From Marinobacter alexandrii (GTDB lineage: Bacteria; Bacteroidota; Bacteroidia; Cytophagales; Cyclobacteriaceae), in contig JBDWTN010000007.1 in assembly GCA_039984955.1 (NCBI GenBank), positions 682,001-746,000 of the forward strand: a stretch of 64,000 nucleotides of DNA, read 5' to 3'. The position numbers and the translations under genes were made by a program. This document shows positions 17,638-26,091 of the stretch, one piece after another. The notes under the pieces are model-generated. The model did no database searches and was not told where the DNA came from. It saw nothing but the letters and a program-made list of their open reading frames with translations. Numbering within the stretch: the stretch's first letter is position 1; every line of letters starts with the position of its first letter.

Positions 17638-19997
17638 TATTGTAATTTGATAATAGAGATACCAGCCCCTCCTCTATCAGCGTGCTCATCTTCTACGCTA
17701 GCAATACTTGAGTGTCCCTTAGCAATGTTTCTCACAATATCTCTAAGTACCCCGTGTCCTTTTCCATGAACAATTCGCACTTCATCTACTCCTATGAGCA
17801 ATGCCTCGTCAATGAAAGACTCAATCTCATTCATCGCCTCATCAGCTCGCATACCACGAATACTAATTTCATGATTAAAGTTCGACATTTTACTAGTCAA
17901 GTCGATACCTAATTTCTTCACTTTCTTTTGATAGCTTACTTGCGGAGCATTCTTTGCTTTTTCCAATTTGTCTGTTGAGATGATTGATTTTAGTGATCCA
18001 AAAAGAACTTCGGCTTGTTTACCCTTGATTTTCTGAATCGCTCCTGTGCTTTCTTGACCTACTACTTTGACAATATCTCCTACATTAAAGGCTTTTGTAG
18101 TAGACTTAGGCCCTTCTTGAAGTCTTAGCTTCTTTTTATCCAATTCGGATCGGATCTCCTTTGTTCGCTCTTTTGAAGCTTTGTTTTCTTTTATCTCTCT
18201 TATGACACGTTCTACATCCTTATTGGCATTTTCAATTATATGATTTGCTTCTTTTTTAGCCTCCTTAATAACTCTCTTTTTATCTTCATCAAGCATACCT
18301 CTCAAGTCCTCATAGTCCTTACGGACTTTCAAAATATCATCCTGATCTCTTTCTAATTTCTTGGTTAGCTTTTCAAATTTTGCCTTCTCTTTTTCCAATT
18401 GATTCAAAAGCTGATCGTATGCTACATGCGAACTCCCAATCTTCTTTCGTGCAGAAAGAATGATTTCATGAGGTAATCCAATTTTTCCAGCAATTTCAAA
18501 TGCAAATGAACTACCAGGCTTTCCTACTTCCAATTCAAACAATGGTTCCAAAGCATCCAGATTATATTTCATGGCTCCATTCACTAAACCAGAAGTTTCA
18601 TCACCCATTTTTTTTAGATTTTGGTAATGAGTTGTGACAATACCGTACGCCTTTTTCTTATTTAGTTCATGTAAAACAGATTCGGCTATAGCGCCTCCAA
18701 ACTGAGGCTCTGTTCCCTTTCCAAATTCATCAATCAAAAAAAGAGATCTCTTATCTGTTTCCTGAAGAAAAAACTTCATAGAGGTAAGGTGAGAACTATA
18801 TGTACTCAAATCATCCTCAATTGACTGGGTATCTCCAATATCAATAAAGATTGATGAAAAAATGCCCATTTTACTTTCTTCATTGACTGAAACCGGTAGT
18901 CCTGCTTGGAGCATATACTGTAGCAATCCGACTGTTTTTAGGCTTACTGATTTGCCTCCTGCATTCGGACCCGAGATGATCAGTATCCGCTTTTCAGAGT
19001 CCAATGTTAGGCCCAGTGGAATGACGGGCTTCTTGTTCTCTTTATGAGACAAGTAAAGCAAAGGATGTATTGCTTTAATCAAGGAAAATTTCGTTGACTT
19101 TTCTACTGTCGGAATGACTCCATTGATATACTCTGCTAGAAGAGCTTTAGCATGAATGAAGTCAAGTTTTTCAAGCAAATATGAACCGTTTTGCAGCTCT
19201 TCTAAATTTGCTCTCACATGATTTGATAGCTCAATTAGTATCCGAATCACTTCTCTTTTCTCGGCATACTTCAGCTCCCTCACTTGATTATTTAAATCTA
19301 ATACTTCACCTGGTTCGAGGTACACAGTCTGCCCTGTAGATGATTCATCATGAACAAAACCTTGAATTCTTTTTTTGTATTCTGCCTTTACAGGAATGAC
19401 CAATCGGCCATCACGTACAGTCAATGAACTATCCTCATCTGTAAACTGATCATCCTTAGCCTTTTTCAATACTTTTTGGATGGCTGACCTTACAGATTGT
19501 TCCGATTTGGAGATTTTCCTTCGAATTTCAGACAGTTCTCTAGAAGCAGAATCTTTTACCTCTCCTCTATCATCAATCGTATTATCTATATGAATCGAAA
19601 GGTTTTGGTCGATTTCAATTTTGTTCGACAAACTAAACAGTTCCGAATATTCGTTTCCTTTTTTTTGAAAAAACTGAACCCAGGAAGCAAGTGTATTTAC
19701 TCCCCTTTTTAATTCATGAAAATCTTGCGGATCTAGAAATGATCCTGGAACTTTAATCTGAGTGAGATAGTCTTCGATATCAGGAAATTCAAAAGAAACT
19801 CTATCATCAGCTTCTCCTTTTAAGCGCATCATTTCTTTAGCCTGTTTCAGCCATCTAATCAGCACATCATATTTTTCAGTAGGCTTAGCCTTTCTAGCCA
19901 ACTGAGCACCACGATCACTTTGGCAAAAACGGATGAGGTGATTTCTTATCTGATCAAATCCAAGTTTTTGTTCTATATCCTCAGGATAAATCTTCAC
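17637..19997 (-). CDS. mutS2: MutS2 family DNA mismatch-like ATPase with Smr domain
   Basis: A 786-residue MutS2. Core and clamp-like helices lead into the ABC-type ATPase with Walker A GPNAGGKS (343-350) and Walker B SLFLIDEFGKGTEP, then a coiled-coil (about 520-640), a KOW-like linker (FNVGDIVKVVGQ), and a C-terminal Smr nuclease domain with IRGMRADEAM and VHGKGHGVLR. MutS2 suppresses recombination and, in Bacillus, splits collided ribosomes. The length is normal. It overlaps the DUF4296 gene by 4 bases and shares base 17637 with the cytochrome b5-like gene, placing it upstream of the sugar cassette. Confidence 0.95.
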   Translation of the reverse strand: MKIYPEDIEQKLGFDQIRNHLIRFCQSDRGAQLARKAKPTEKYDVLIRWLKQAKEMMRLKGEADDRVSFEFPDIEDYLTQIKVPGSFLDPQDFHELKRGVNTLASWVQFFQKKGNEYSELFSLSNKIEIDQNLSIHIDNTIDDRGEVKDSASRELSEIRRKISKSEQSVRSAIQKVLKKAKDDQFTDEDSSLTVRDGRLVIPVKAEYKKRIQGFVHDESSTGQTVYLEPGEVLDLNNQVRELKYAEKREVIRILIELSNHVRANLEELQNGSYLLEKLDFIHAKALLAEYINGVIPTVEKSTKFSLIKAIHPLLYLSHKENKKPVIPLGLTLDSEKRILIISGPNAGGKSVSLKTVGLLQYMLQAGLPVSVNEESKMGIFSSIFIDIGDTQSIEDDLSTYSSHLTSMKFFLQETDKRSLFLIDEFGKGTEPQFGGAIAESVLHELNKKKAYGIVTTHYQNLKKMGDETSGLVNGAMKYNLDALEPLFELEVGKPGSSFAFEIAGKIGLPHEIILSARKKIGSSHVAYDQLLNQLEKEKAKFEKLTKKLERDQDDILKVRKDYEDLRGMLDEDKKRVIKEAKKEANHIIENANKDVERVIREIKENKASKERTKEIRSELDKKKLRLQEGPKSTTKAFNVGDIVKVVGQESTGAIQKIKGKQAEVLFGSLKSIISTDKLEKAKNAPQVSYQKKVKKLGIDLTSKMSNFNHEISIRGMRADEAMNEIESFIDEALLIGVDEVRIVHGKGHGVLRDIVRNIAKGHSSIASVEDEHADRGGAGISIIKLQ

Positions 19998-20329
19998 TTT
20001 TTCAGCTTTTGCTCTCTTGCCATCAAAGAATCTACCACGGTATTGTAGATTTTTTCAAAATCACTGGAATTGTTAACATAGTGATTAAAGCTACGTTCAT
20101 ATTGATCTTGAGTAATACTTAAGTCCTGAAACAATAGTTTTTCATAATGTTCATAAACCGCCTGAATACTATCATGCGGATCTATGAGGATATTATTAAT
20201 CTTGGCTTCTAATAAATGGATTTCTACCATAATTTCCACCATTTTTTCTTGATTAATCAAGTCTTCAGGTATATCAGAACTAGTGCAAGCACAAACTATT
20301 ACAAGAACGGTTAAAAAAATGTTTCTCAA
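19994..20329 (-). CDS. DUF4296 lipoprotein
   Basis: A 111-residue lipoprotein when started at the TTG at 20329 (MRNIFLTVLVIVCAC, lipobox VCAC). The frame stays open to 20557 but the added N-terminus runs over the divergent DUF58 gene and gives no signal peptide, so I rejected it; another TTG at 20338 is possible. The mature part (IPEDLINQEKMVEIMVEIHLL, then a helix ending in a basic tail) matches the Bacteroidota-only DUF4296 family of unknown function. It overlaps mutS2 by 4 bases and is the first gene of the minus-strand run. Confidence 0.82.
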   Translation of the reverse strand: MRNIFLTVLVIVCACTSSDIPEDLINQEKMVEIMVEIHLLEAKINNILIDPHDSIQAVYEHYEKLLFQDLSITQDQYERSFNHYVNNSSDFEKIYNTVVDSLMAREQKLKK

Positions 20330-20462
20330 ATCGGTCAAAGAATTCGTGAAAATATAATTTTGAAGGTCAAACCATGTTTGATCAATAGCAAAGATCATAC
20401 ATGCGATGCAATTATCAATGGTGCCATATTGATGCCAAACTTGGTAAAGCAAAAAAATCGAA

Positions 20463-21347
20463 ATGAAGGATATCCTAAAAAGGCTTAGAAGGTATGAAAT
20501 TCGCATTCGCAAAGCGATTAATTCGCAAATGCAGGGCGACTTCCATTCGATCTTCAAAGGATCAGGCTTAGAGTTTGATGATGTGCGTCCTTACCAATGG
20601 GGAGATGATGTACGTAACATAGATTGGCGTGTGACTGCAAAGGGGCACGGGACCTTTATGAAGACTTTTATCGAAGAGAAAGAACAGACTGTTTTTTTCT
20701 TACTTGATGTTTCCGCTTCTCAGGAAATTGGAAAGGACAAACGTCAAAAAATAGACTTAGCCAAAGAAATGACAGGGTTACTTGCACTTTCTGCTATTCG
20801 CGAAGGAAGTAAAGTTGGAGTCCTATGCTATTCAGATCAAGTTGAAGATTATGTAAAACCTGGTAAAACAGTCAAGCATGCTTACGAAATAATTAATCGC
20901 ATATTCTCTCTAAAGTCTAAATCAAAAAGGACAAATCTCGATCAAGGCATAAAGTATACACTTAACCTTTTAAATAAAAAGGCTATCATTTTCATTATAT
21001 CAGATTTTATTGATGAAAACTTTACTCACTCTATGAGAGGTCTGGCAAGAAAACATGATCTTGTCGTTGTTCATATTTCAGATAAGAGAGAATCAGCTAT
21101 TCCTCATTTAGGTATTGTACCTCTGTATGAAAAAGAATCTGGAAAAACCGTCTGGTTAAATACCTCATCTGATGAATTTAAAAATGCCGTGGACAAGACT
21201 CATGGTAAAAACAAAGAATCGCTGGAGGATTTTTGTAAAAGGAATGATGTAAACTATGTACCTATTGGTACAGAAGATGATTACGTACCAAAACTCATCA
21301 AACTATTCCGTCATAGAAATAGAAGCAATGCAAGAAGGACTAGGTAA
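20463..21347 (+). CDS. DUF58 domain protein
   Basis: A 294-residue DUF58 protein with the family signature VRPYQWGDDVRNIDWRVTA (about residues 41-59) and a vWA-like domain whose MIDAS reads DVSAS (near 80). DUF58 proteins usually work with MoxR AAA ATPases and Bat vWA proteins in envelope stress or metal-cofactor chaperoning. The moxR partner is not next to it here; the upstream neighbour is the divergent DUF4296 gene. It overlaps the next gene by 20 bases and leads a three-gene operon ending in a BatA-like protein. Confidence 0.92.
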   Translation: MKDILKRLRRYEIRIRKAINSQMQGDFHSIFKGSGLEFDDVRPYQWGDDVRNIDWRVTAKGHGTFMKTFIEEKEQTVFFLLDVSASQEIGKDKRQKIDLAKEMTGLLALSAIREGSKVGVLCYSDQVEDYVKPGKTVKHAYEIINRIFSLKSKSKRTNLDQGIKYTLNLLNKKAIIFIISDFIDENFTHSMRGLARKHDLVVVHISDKRESAIPHLGIVPLYEKESGKTVWLNTSSDEFKNAVDKTHGKNKESLEDFCKRNDVNYVPIGTEDDYVPKLIKLFRHRNRSNARRTR

Positions 21348-22230
21348 ATATTTATTGATTATTGGCTTCTTACTGTGCTCATTACATTCTAGAGCGCAAG
21401 AAATTTCCGTCAAGGGAGGTTTTGTTGAAGATAGTTTACTTATCGGCCAAGATATTAGTTTCTGGATTTCTTCTTCATACCCAACAGAGTTGGAAATGAT
21501 ATTCCCAGATAGTCTATCTTCTTTTGCTCCATTTGAATTTAGCAGCAAAGCTTATTTCCCTACGGAGGTACAAGGAAAATTAGCGTTTGACAGCACTGTT
21601 TATACGATTCAATCATTTGAAATAGATAAGGTACAGTACCTAAAACTGGCTGCCGTAATATTGAATGGAACTGACTCCACAATCATTGAAACTCAACTTG
21701 ATTCCATCTTTCTCACTGAACTTGCCCCAATAGTATCTGACTCTACGAAGCTCAAAACAAACCTTGATTATCAGGTTGTAAATACACAATTCAACTACCC
21801 ATTATTCTATTACATTATTGGTGGGTTCATAGTTCTGATTATTGTTCTGCTTCTGATCTTTGGTAAAAGAATTATTAAATGGATTAAACTTAGAAGGCTG
21901 AGGTCTCGATATGACCAATTTTCTGAACTTTTTAATAGTTATGTAAATAAGTTGAAAGTAGATCCAGATCCGGATCTTGCGGAAAAAGTTCTGGTTTTTT
22001 GGAAAAACTACCAGCAACAATTAGATAAGATTCCATTCTCTGTACTAACTACAAAAGAGATTCTCTTACAAGACTTTGCACAAGAGTTAGAAAAACCATT
22101 GATGGCAATAGATCGAGTTGTTTACGGGAAGAGAGTTCAGGAAAATGTGTTTCAAGACTTTGAGCAATTGGATGACTTTACACAACATAGGTATTCAAAA
22201 AAAGTAGAAGAAATCAAAGATGGAAAGTAA
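21328..22230 (+). CDS. Bat-operon membrane protein (single-span, exported N-terminal domain)
   Basis: A 300-residue protein when started at ATG 21328, which gives a clean signal peptide (LLIIGFLLCSLHSRAQ). An earlier in-frame start at 21256 would put a hydrophilic leader before it. The exported beta-rich domain spans about 25-165, a membrane helix follows at about 171-194 (FYYIIGGFIVLIIVLLLIFG), then a basic stop-transfer and a cytoplasmic helical tail of about 100 residues. This layout and the position between DUF58 and BatA-like genes fit the poorly characterised protein that often accompanies Bat operons (BatD-like or DUF4381-like). It overlaps the vWA gene by 11 bases. Confidence 0.72.
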   Translation: MQEGLGKYLLIIGFLLCSLHSRAQEISVKGGFVEDSLLIGQDISFWISSSYPTELEMIFPDSLSSFAPFEFSSKAYFPTEVQGKLAFDSTVYTIQSFEIDKVQYLKLAAVILNGTDSTIIETQLDSIFLTELAPIVSDSTKLKTNLDYQVVNTQFNYPLFYYIIGGFIVLIIVLLLIFGKRIIKWIKLRRLRSRYDQFSELFNSYVNKLKVDPDPDLAEKVLVFWKNYQQQLDKIPFSVLTTKEILLQDFAQELEKPLMAIDRVVYGKRVQENVFQDFEQLDDFTQHRYSKKVEEIKDGK

Positions 22231-23263
22231 GACGATAAATTGGTTTTCTTTTGAGTGGTTTACCCCTGCTAAACTTCAAAGCTTTGATTGGGCTAACCTA
22301 ATTTGGTTGTATGCCATAATTGCAATCCCATTATTATTTTTACTTCGATGGTTACTTGCAAAGTCATTTGGTCAAAAGCTACCTGTGGCGCTTACTAAGA
22401 AAGATTTAAAAAGTGATCCGATCACGTACCTAAGGTTTATACCCCCTGTATTTTTCATAATAAGTCTGACGTTAATAATAGCAAGCCTTGCTCGTCCTCA
22501 AACAACAAACGAACAAGTGGAACAATGGAGTGAAGGAATTGATATTGTTTTGAATATTGATATATCAGAATCCATGCAGATCATGGATTTTCTTCCAAAT
22601 AGATTAGAAGCTGCAAAAGAAGTTGCAAGAAGCTTTGTAGCCGGTCGTTTTCAAGATAGAATTGGATTGGTGATTTTTTCAGGAGATGCACTTCCCTCAT
22701 GTCCACTAACGACTGATTACGGGTTACTTTATGAACTGATAGAAGATATAGATTTTGATAAAATAGAAAGCCGCGGAACAGCCATCGGCAATGCAGTCAC
22801 CTCAGGCATAAATTTCCTTCGAGAATCAGAATCAGAATCCAAAGTAATGATTTTGCTCAGTGACGGAGATAATACGGCTGGTAATGTGGACCCTATTACA
22901 GCTGCTAACTTGGCCAATGCTTACAATATCAAAATGTATGTAATCGCTATCGGTCGCGACGGAAAGGTCCCTTTTGGAACTGATTTTTTTGGTAGACCTA
23001 GGTTGGTTGAGAATACCTTTGATGAAACTACTCTGAGAGAAATTGCGAAGATTGGGAATGGAAAATTCTATAGAGTGTCAGACAAAGAAGCACTTGTTCA
23101 AGTGTTTGATGAGATTGACAGTCTTGAAAAAGCAGAAATAAAAGAAACACGCTACAAAGACACAAATGACTTCTACTATGTCTATCTAAAATGGGCCGCT
23201 GTATTTCTTCTACTTTGGTTACTAACCAAGTCTACTTTTGTGACGAATGTTTTGACAGATTGA
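22220..23263 (+). CDS. BatA-like vWA-domain membrane protein
   Basis: A 347-residue protein of the Bacteroides aerotolerance (BatA/BatB) type. Two N-terminal membrane segments (about 26-45 and 73-92) are followed by a vWA domain from about 108 to 300 with MIDAS DISES and the second loop LSDGDNTAGN, then a C-terminal helix (about 322-340). The vWA faces the cytoplasm or periplasm depending on topology that I cannot decide. Bat proteins are linked to oxygen and envelope stress. No batB, batC or batD follows; a toxin-antitoxin pair starts 46 bases on, so this is a short version of the operon. Confidence 0.88.
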   Translation: MESKTINWFSFEWFTPAKLQSFDWANLIWLYAIIAIPLLFLLRWLLAKSFGQKLPVALTKKDLKSDPITYLRFIPPVFFIISLTLIIASLARPQTTNEQVEQWSEGIDIVLNIDISESMQIMDFLPNRLEAAKEVARSFVAGRFQDRIGLVIFSGDALPSCPLTTDYGLLYELIEDIDFDKIESRGTAIGNAVTSGINFLRESESESKVMILLSDGDNTAGNVDPITAANLANAYNIKMYVIAIGRDGKVPFGTDFFGRPRLVENTFDETTLREIAKIGNGKFYRVSDKEALVQVFDEIDSLEKAEIKETRYKDTNDFYYVYLKWAAVFLLLWLLTKSTFVTNVLTD

Positions 23264-23268
23264 TAGTG

Positions 23269-23300
23269 TTTGAATAAATACTTAAAACGTATTACATTTG
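23269..23300 (+). promoter_or_regulatory. Complete Bacteroidota-type promoter for vapBC
   Basis: A -33 TTTG (23269-23272) and a -7 TACATTTG (23293-23300) are separated by 20 bases, a full match to the Bacteroidota vegetative consensus TTTG-N17-23-TAnnTTTG. The predicted transcript start is about 7 bases after the -7 box, almost on the ATG at 23309. This also shows that the in-frame TTG at 23270 cannot be the start, because it lies in the promoter. Confidence 0.8.
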
Positions 23301-23308
23301 TATTACAC

Positions 23309-23578
23309 ATGAAAGATAAAAAAGAAAATATGCTAAATGTAAGACTGGATGAAGCAACTGATAGAAAATTGGCGGAGTACAGTAAGCAAATGAATTCTTC
23401 CAAATCTTCAATCGTAAAAGAAGCATTATCCATGTATTTCAATAAAGAACAATCTAAACAACTTCCTTATGTCTTAGGCCATGATCTTTTTGGGACAGAT
23501 AAAAGCAGTAATTCAGACAATTCTTTGACTTACAAATCCAAGCTAAAAAGTAAGCTTCATGAGAAACACGCTCATTGA
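23309..23578 (+). CDS. Ribbon-helix-helix antitoxin-like protein (VapB type)
   Basis: An 89-residue protein with an N-terminal ribbon-helix-helix DNA-binding domain: the strand NMLNVRLDEATDRKL, then two helices (AEYSKQMNSSKSSIVKEAL). The unstructured C-terminal half would wrap the toxin. The start at 23309 was chosen from the promoter that ends 8 bases earlier. The stop overlaps the toxin gene by 20 bases, the normal arrangement for coupled antitoxin-toxin translation. Autorepression of the promoter at 23269 is expected for the family. Confidence 0.85.
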   Translation: MKDKKENMLNVRLDEATDRKLAEYSKQMNSSKSSIVKEALSMYFNKEQSKQLPYVLGHDLFGTDKSSNSDNSLTYKSKLKSKLHEKHAH

Positions 23579-23969
23579 TGCCGGCCCTCTCATAGCATTA
23601 TTCGATCGATCCGATCAATATCATTTAAAAGCTGTTCGATTTCTAGAAGATTATGAAGGCTACCTATGGACCACATGGCCTGTAGTGACAGAAACTTGTC
23701 ATATGTTAGACTTTAGTGTAAAAGCTCAATTAGCTTTTCTAGAATGGATTGATCGAGGCGGATTAAAAATTTATGAACTTGTTGAAAATCATATTTCACG
23801 CATTAAGCAATTGACACATAAATTCAGTGATGTACCTATGGACTTAGCCGATGCTAGTTTGGTGGTTGTTTCAGAACAATCAGGATATCATGAAATTATC
23901 TCGATTGATTCCGATTTTTACATTTACAGAGATATCCGAAATAAGTATTTAACTAATATATTCCGCTAG
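23559..23969 (+). CDS. PIN-domain ribonuclease toxin (VapC-like)
   Basis: A 136-residue PIN domain. The first catalytic aspartate is D7 (TLIDAGPLIALFD), a second acidic residue is E45 (VVTETCHML), and a later pair lies in PMDLADASLVVV and ISIDSDFYIY, giving the four-acid metal site of VapC-type ribonucleases. The target RNA is unknown. It is overlapped by the antitoxin gene and followed by a new transcription unit. The compact pair between a Bat operon and a sigma operon could be a recent insertion, though base composition looks ordinary. Confidence 0.88.
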   Translation: MRNTLIDAGPLIALFDRSDQYHLKAVRFLEDYEGYLWTTWPVVTETCHMLDFSVKAQLAFLEWIDRGGLKIYELVENHISRIKQLTHKFSDVPMDLADASLVVVSEQSGYHEIISIDSDFYIYRDIRNKYLTNIFR

Positions 23970-24030
23970 TCGAAAATAATTCTTTCTCCTTTCTGTAACT
24001 TTTCAATCAGCATGTACATCATCTAGCTGA

Positions 24031-24540
24031 ATGTCAAATAATCTATACCATAAGCACATCTTACCCGCCTCTGACGGCATGTATCGATACGCGTTATCGA
24101 TTGTACATGAACCTGAAACGGCAAGAGATGCAGTACAGGATTGTCTAACAAAAATCTGGAGTATCCGCAAAGACCTGGATAAAGTAGAAAAAGTCAATGC
24201 ATGGGCTTTTCGCATTGTCCGAAATAGATGCATCGAAATTTTGCGAAGAAATAGATACGCAGACCTGGACGAAAAAGTAGTGAATATGAGATATTCCGGT
24301 ACAGTAGAAGAACAAGCCATTACCAATGACTTTATGTCACAAATGAGAATGGTTTTGAAGACGCTACCGGCCAAGCAGCAGGAGGTTTTCCATCTTCGTG
24401 AAGTGGAGGACTTGAGCTATCAGGATATAGCTGAAACATGTGAACTCAGTGAAAGTGATGTAAAAGTCAACATTCATCGAGCGCGCAAAAAAGTAAAAGA
24501 AGCCATGCAAAAAATAGACGCATATGGGATCGCAAATTGA
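24031..24540 (+). CDS. ECF-type RNA polymerase sigma factor
   Basis: A 169-residue sigma factor: region 2 at about 5-75 (AWAFRIVRNRCIEILRR at the -10-binding end) and region 4 at about 105-160 (DLSYQDIAETCELSESDVKVNIHRARKKV). Its stop overlaps the following single-span protein by 17 bases, and two DUF4252 proteins and an ABC transporter follow in the same direction. This sigma/anti-sigma-like/DUF4252 order is frequent in Bacteroidota. It is only distantly similar to the sigma factor at 25. Confidence 0.94.
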   Translation: MSNNLYHKHILPASDGMYRYALSIVHEPETARDAVQDCLTKIWSIRKDLDKVEKVNAWAFRIVRNRCIEILRRNRYADLDEKVVNMRYSGTVEEQAITNDFMSQMRMVLKTLPAKQQEVFHLREVEDLSYQDIAETCELSESDVKVNIHRARKKVKEAMQKIDAYGIAN

Positions 24541-24940
24541 TAAGCTAATAGAAAAATACTGGAATGGTGAGACCAGTTTGGAAGAAGAAAGAGTGATTAA
24601 ATCACATTTCAAATCCAATCCTGCTCTCAACAGCGAAAGCCATTATTTCCGATACCTCACTAGCCAAAAGTCAGTGAAGTATAAAAATTCTAAGGTTGTC
24701 AATAAAAAGCGAGCTTGGGTTTCCGCAGCAGCTACTATCACGATTGGGATAATCACAGCAGTATTGGTATTCAATGATGCTGGAAAAGATCCATTTGCAA
24801 TTGATGATCCTGAAAAAGCGCTAAAAGCTACTAGAGAGGCGCTGATGATGATATCCTCAGAACTGAAGGAAGGTCAGAATCACACCCTAGAATTGACCAA
24901 GATAAATAAAGCAAAAGAAGAGCTTCAAGAGGAATCTTAA
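24524..24940 (+). CDS. Single-span anti-sigma-like protein
   Basis: A 138-residue protein with a cytoplasmic N-terminal helical part (about 1-60, with LIEKYWNGETSLEEERVIKSH resembling the short N-terminal helix that many Bacteroidota FecR/anti-sigma-like proteins carry), one membrane helix at about 67-86 (AAATITIGIITAVLVFN) and a periplasmic tail. It overlaps the sigma factor by 17 bases. Function as anti-sigma factor is inferred from gene pairing and topology. No zinc-binding HxxxCxxC motif is present. Confidence 0.75.
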   Translation: MGSQIDKLIEKYWNGETSLEEERVIKSHFKSNPALNSESHYFRYLTSQKSVKYKNSKVVNKKRAWVSAAATITIGIITAVLVFNDAGKDPFAIDDPEKALKATREALMMISSELKEGQNHTLELTKINKAKEELQEES

Positions 24941-24993
24941 GTGCTTCGTAAGGACCAAAACCTTGATTTTAAAGACACTAAAAAAATAAAACC

Positions 24994-25512
24994 ATGAAAA
25001 AAATTATATTATCAATAATGATCTTATCCATCACAAGTCTGGCTTTTAGTCAGCAAGTAGTAACCAAGTACATGGATAGGTATGAGGATGATGAGACATT
25101 TACTAAAGTCTCTGTAAGCAGTAAAATGTTTTCTCTATTCACTGAAATGGAAGGAAATTCGGAAGATGAAAAAGAGTTTTTGGACGTCATCAGCAAGTTG
25201 AAAGGCATGAAAGTCGTGGCTAGTGAGAAGGTATCCAATCCAAAAGCACTCTACTCCGAAGCAAATAATGATGTTTCTAAAGCCGGTTATGAAGAATTGA
25301 TGACTGTAAAAGATGCTGAAGAAAATGTAAAAATTTCCATTAAGGAAAAAGACGGCATCATCGAAGAACTCATACTTGTAGCTGGAGGTAAGGAAAAGTT
25401 CGCAATGGTTAGTCTTTATGGAATTATCGATCTAAAGCAAGTATCTAAGCTAGCAAGTATGATGCGTATGAGCGAACTTAAGTATCTGAAAAATTTAGAA
25501 GGCAATGATTAA
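24994..25512 (+). CDS. DUF4252 exported protein
   Basis: A 172-residue protein with a signal peptide (LSIMILSITSLAFSQQ) and a mature domain matching DUF4252, a Bacteroidota family of unknown function that typically follows ECF sigma/anti-sigma pairs. The segments TFTKVSVSSKMFSL and IKEKDGIIEELILVAGG are typical. It is probably periplasmic. A strong terminator hairpin follows at 25531, separating it from the related gene at 25606. Confidence 0.85.
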   Translation: MKKIILSIMILSITSLAFSQQVVTKYMDRYEDDETFTKVSVSSKMFSLFTEMEGNSEDEKEFLDVISKLKGMKVVASEKVSNPKALYSEANNDVSKAGYEELMTVKDAEENVKISIKEKDGIIEELILVAGGKEKFAMVSLYGIIDLKQVSKLASMMRMSELKYLKNLEGND

Positions 25513-25530
25513 AAAAGATCGTTAGGTAAT

Positions 25531-25556
25531 GGGCAGGTTGGCACCCCAACCTGCCC
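25531..25556 (+). terminator. Rho-independent terminator after sigma/DUF4252 operon
   Basis: A perfect 11-bp GC-rich stem (GGGCAGGTTGG, 25531-25541, with its complement at 25546-25556) and a four-base loop, followed by a T-rich TTATTATTTT tract. It ends the operon starting at 24031. Confidence 0.9.
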
Positions 25557-25605
25557 TTATTATTTTACGTGCTTAACAAAAAATTCTACTATACATAAAG
25601 ACTGC

Positions 25606-26091
25606 ATGAAGAAACACCTACTCATTACTTTTCTTACAATCATTACACTTCCTTCAATAGGACAAGAAAAGATCCTAAAAGACTTTGCTGAGCCAAGAAG
25701 ACCAAATGGATGGATGAATCCGATCTGCCTGTATCCTAGTACACTTAGGATGGTCAATATCACACAAGATCCACAGTTTTACGAATTGGTTAACGACATT
25801 GAAAAAATATTACTATACAGGCTAGATTCCGCTACTACGGCTTCCAAGTCTCATGCTGACTGGCTTAAAGACTATGAAGAGATAGGCTATGAAGAATATA
25901 TTATCATCCGAGGGAAACAGGAGGTAAGAATAATAGGGAAAGAAGATGAATATGTTGGTGTAATGACTGCAGAAGGCAGAGCAATGGCTTTTTACTTAAG
26001 GGGAGAAATTCCATTTGGAAAAATCCCTACGCTAATGCAAACTTTTCAAGGCAGTGACATGCTTCCATTGATAACCGATCAGTTCAAATGA
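25606..26091 (+). CDS. Exported DUF4252-like protein
   Basis: A 161-residue protein with a signal peptide (ITFLTIITLPSIGQE). The fold appears related to DUF4252: the end of the mature part (EYIIIRGKQEVRIIGKEDE, then VMTAEGRAMAFYLRGEIPFGKI) parallels the neighbour at 24994, so this may be a diverged paralogue. It overlaps the ABC ATPase gene by 4 bases, linking an envelope protein to the transporter. Family assignment is weaker than for its neighbour. Confidence 0.65.
   Translation: MKKHLLITFLTIITLPSIGQEKILKDFAEPRRPNGWMNPICLYPSTLRMVNITQDPQFYELVNDIEKILLYRLDSATTASKSHADWLKDYEEIGYEEYIIIRGKQEVRIIGKEDEYVGVMTAEGRAMAFYLRGEIPFGKIPTLMQTFQGSDMLPLITDQFK

Noticed and set aside
19994-20557. DUF4296 gene with an extended start at 20557
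   Set aside because: The added 76 residues overlap the divergent DUF58 gene and contain no family match; the lipoprotein signal begins at 20329.
23270-23308. TTG start for the antitoxin at 23270
   Set aside because: It lies within the -33 element of a complete promoter whose transcript begins near 23307.
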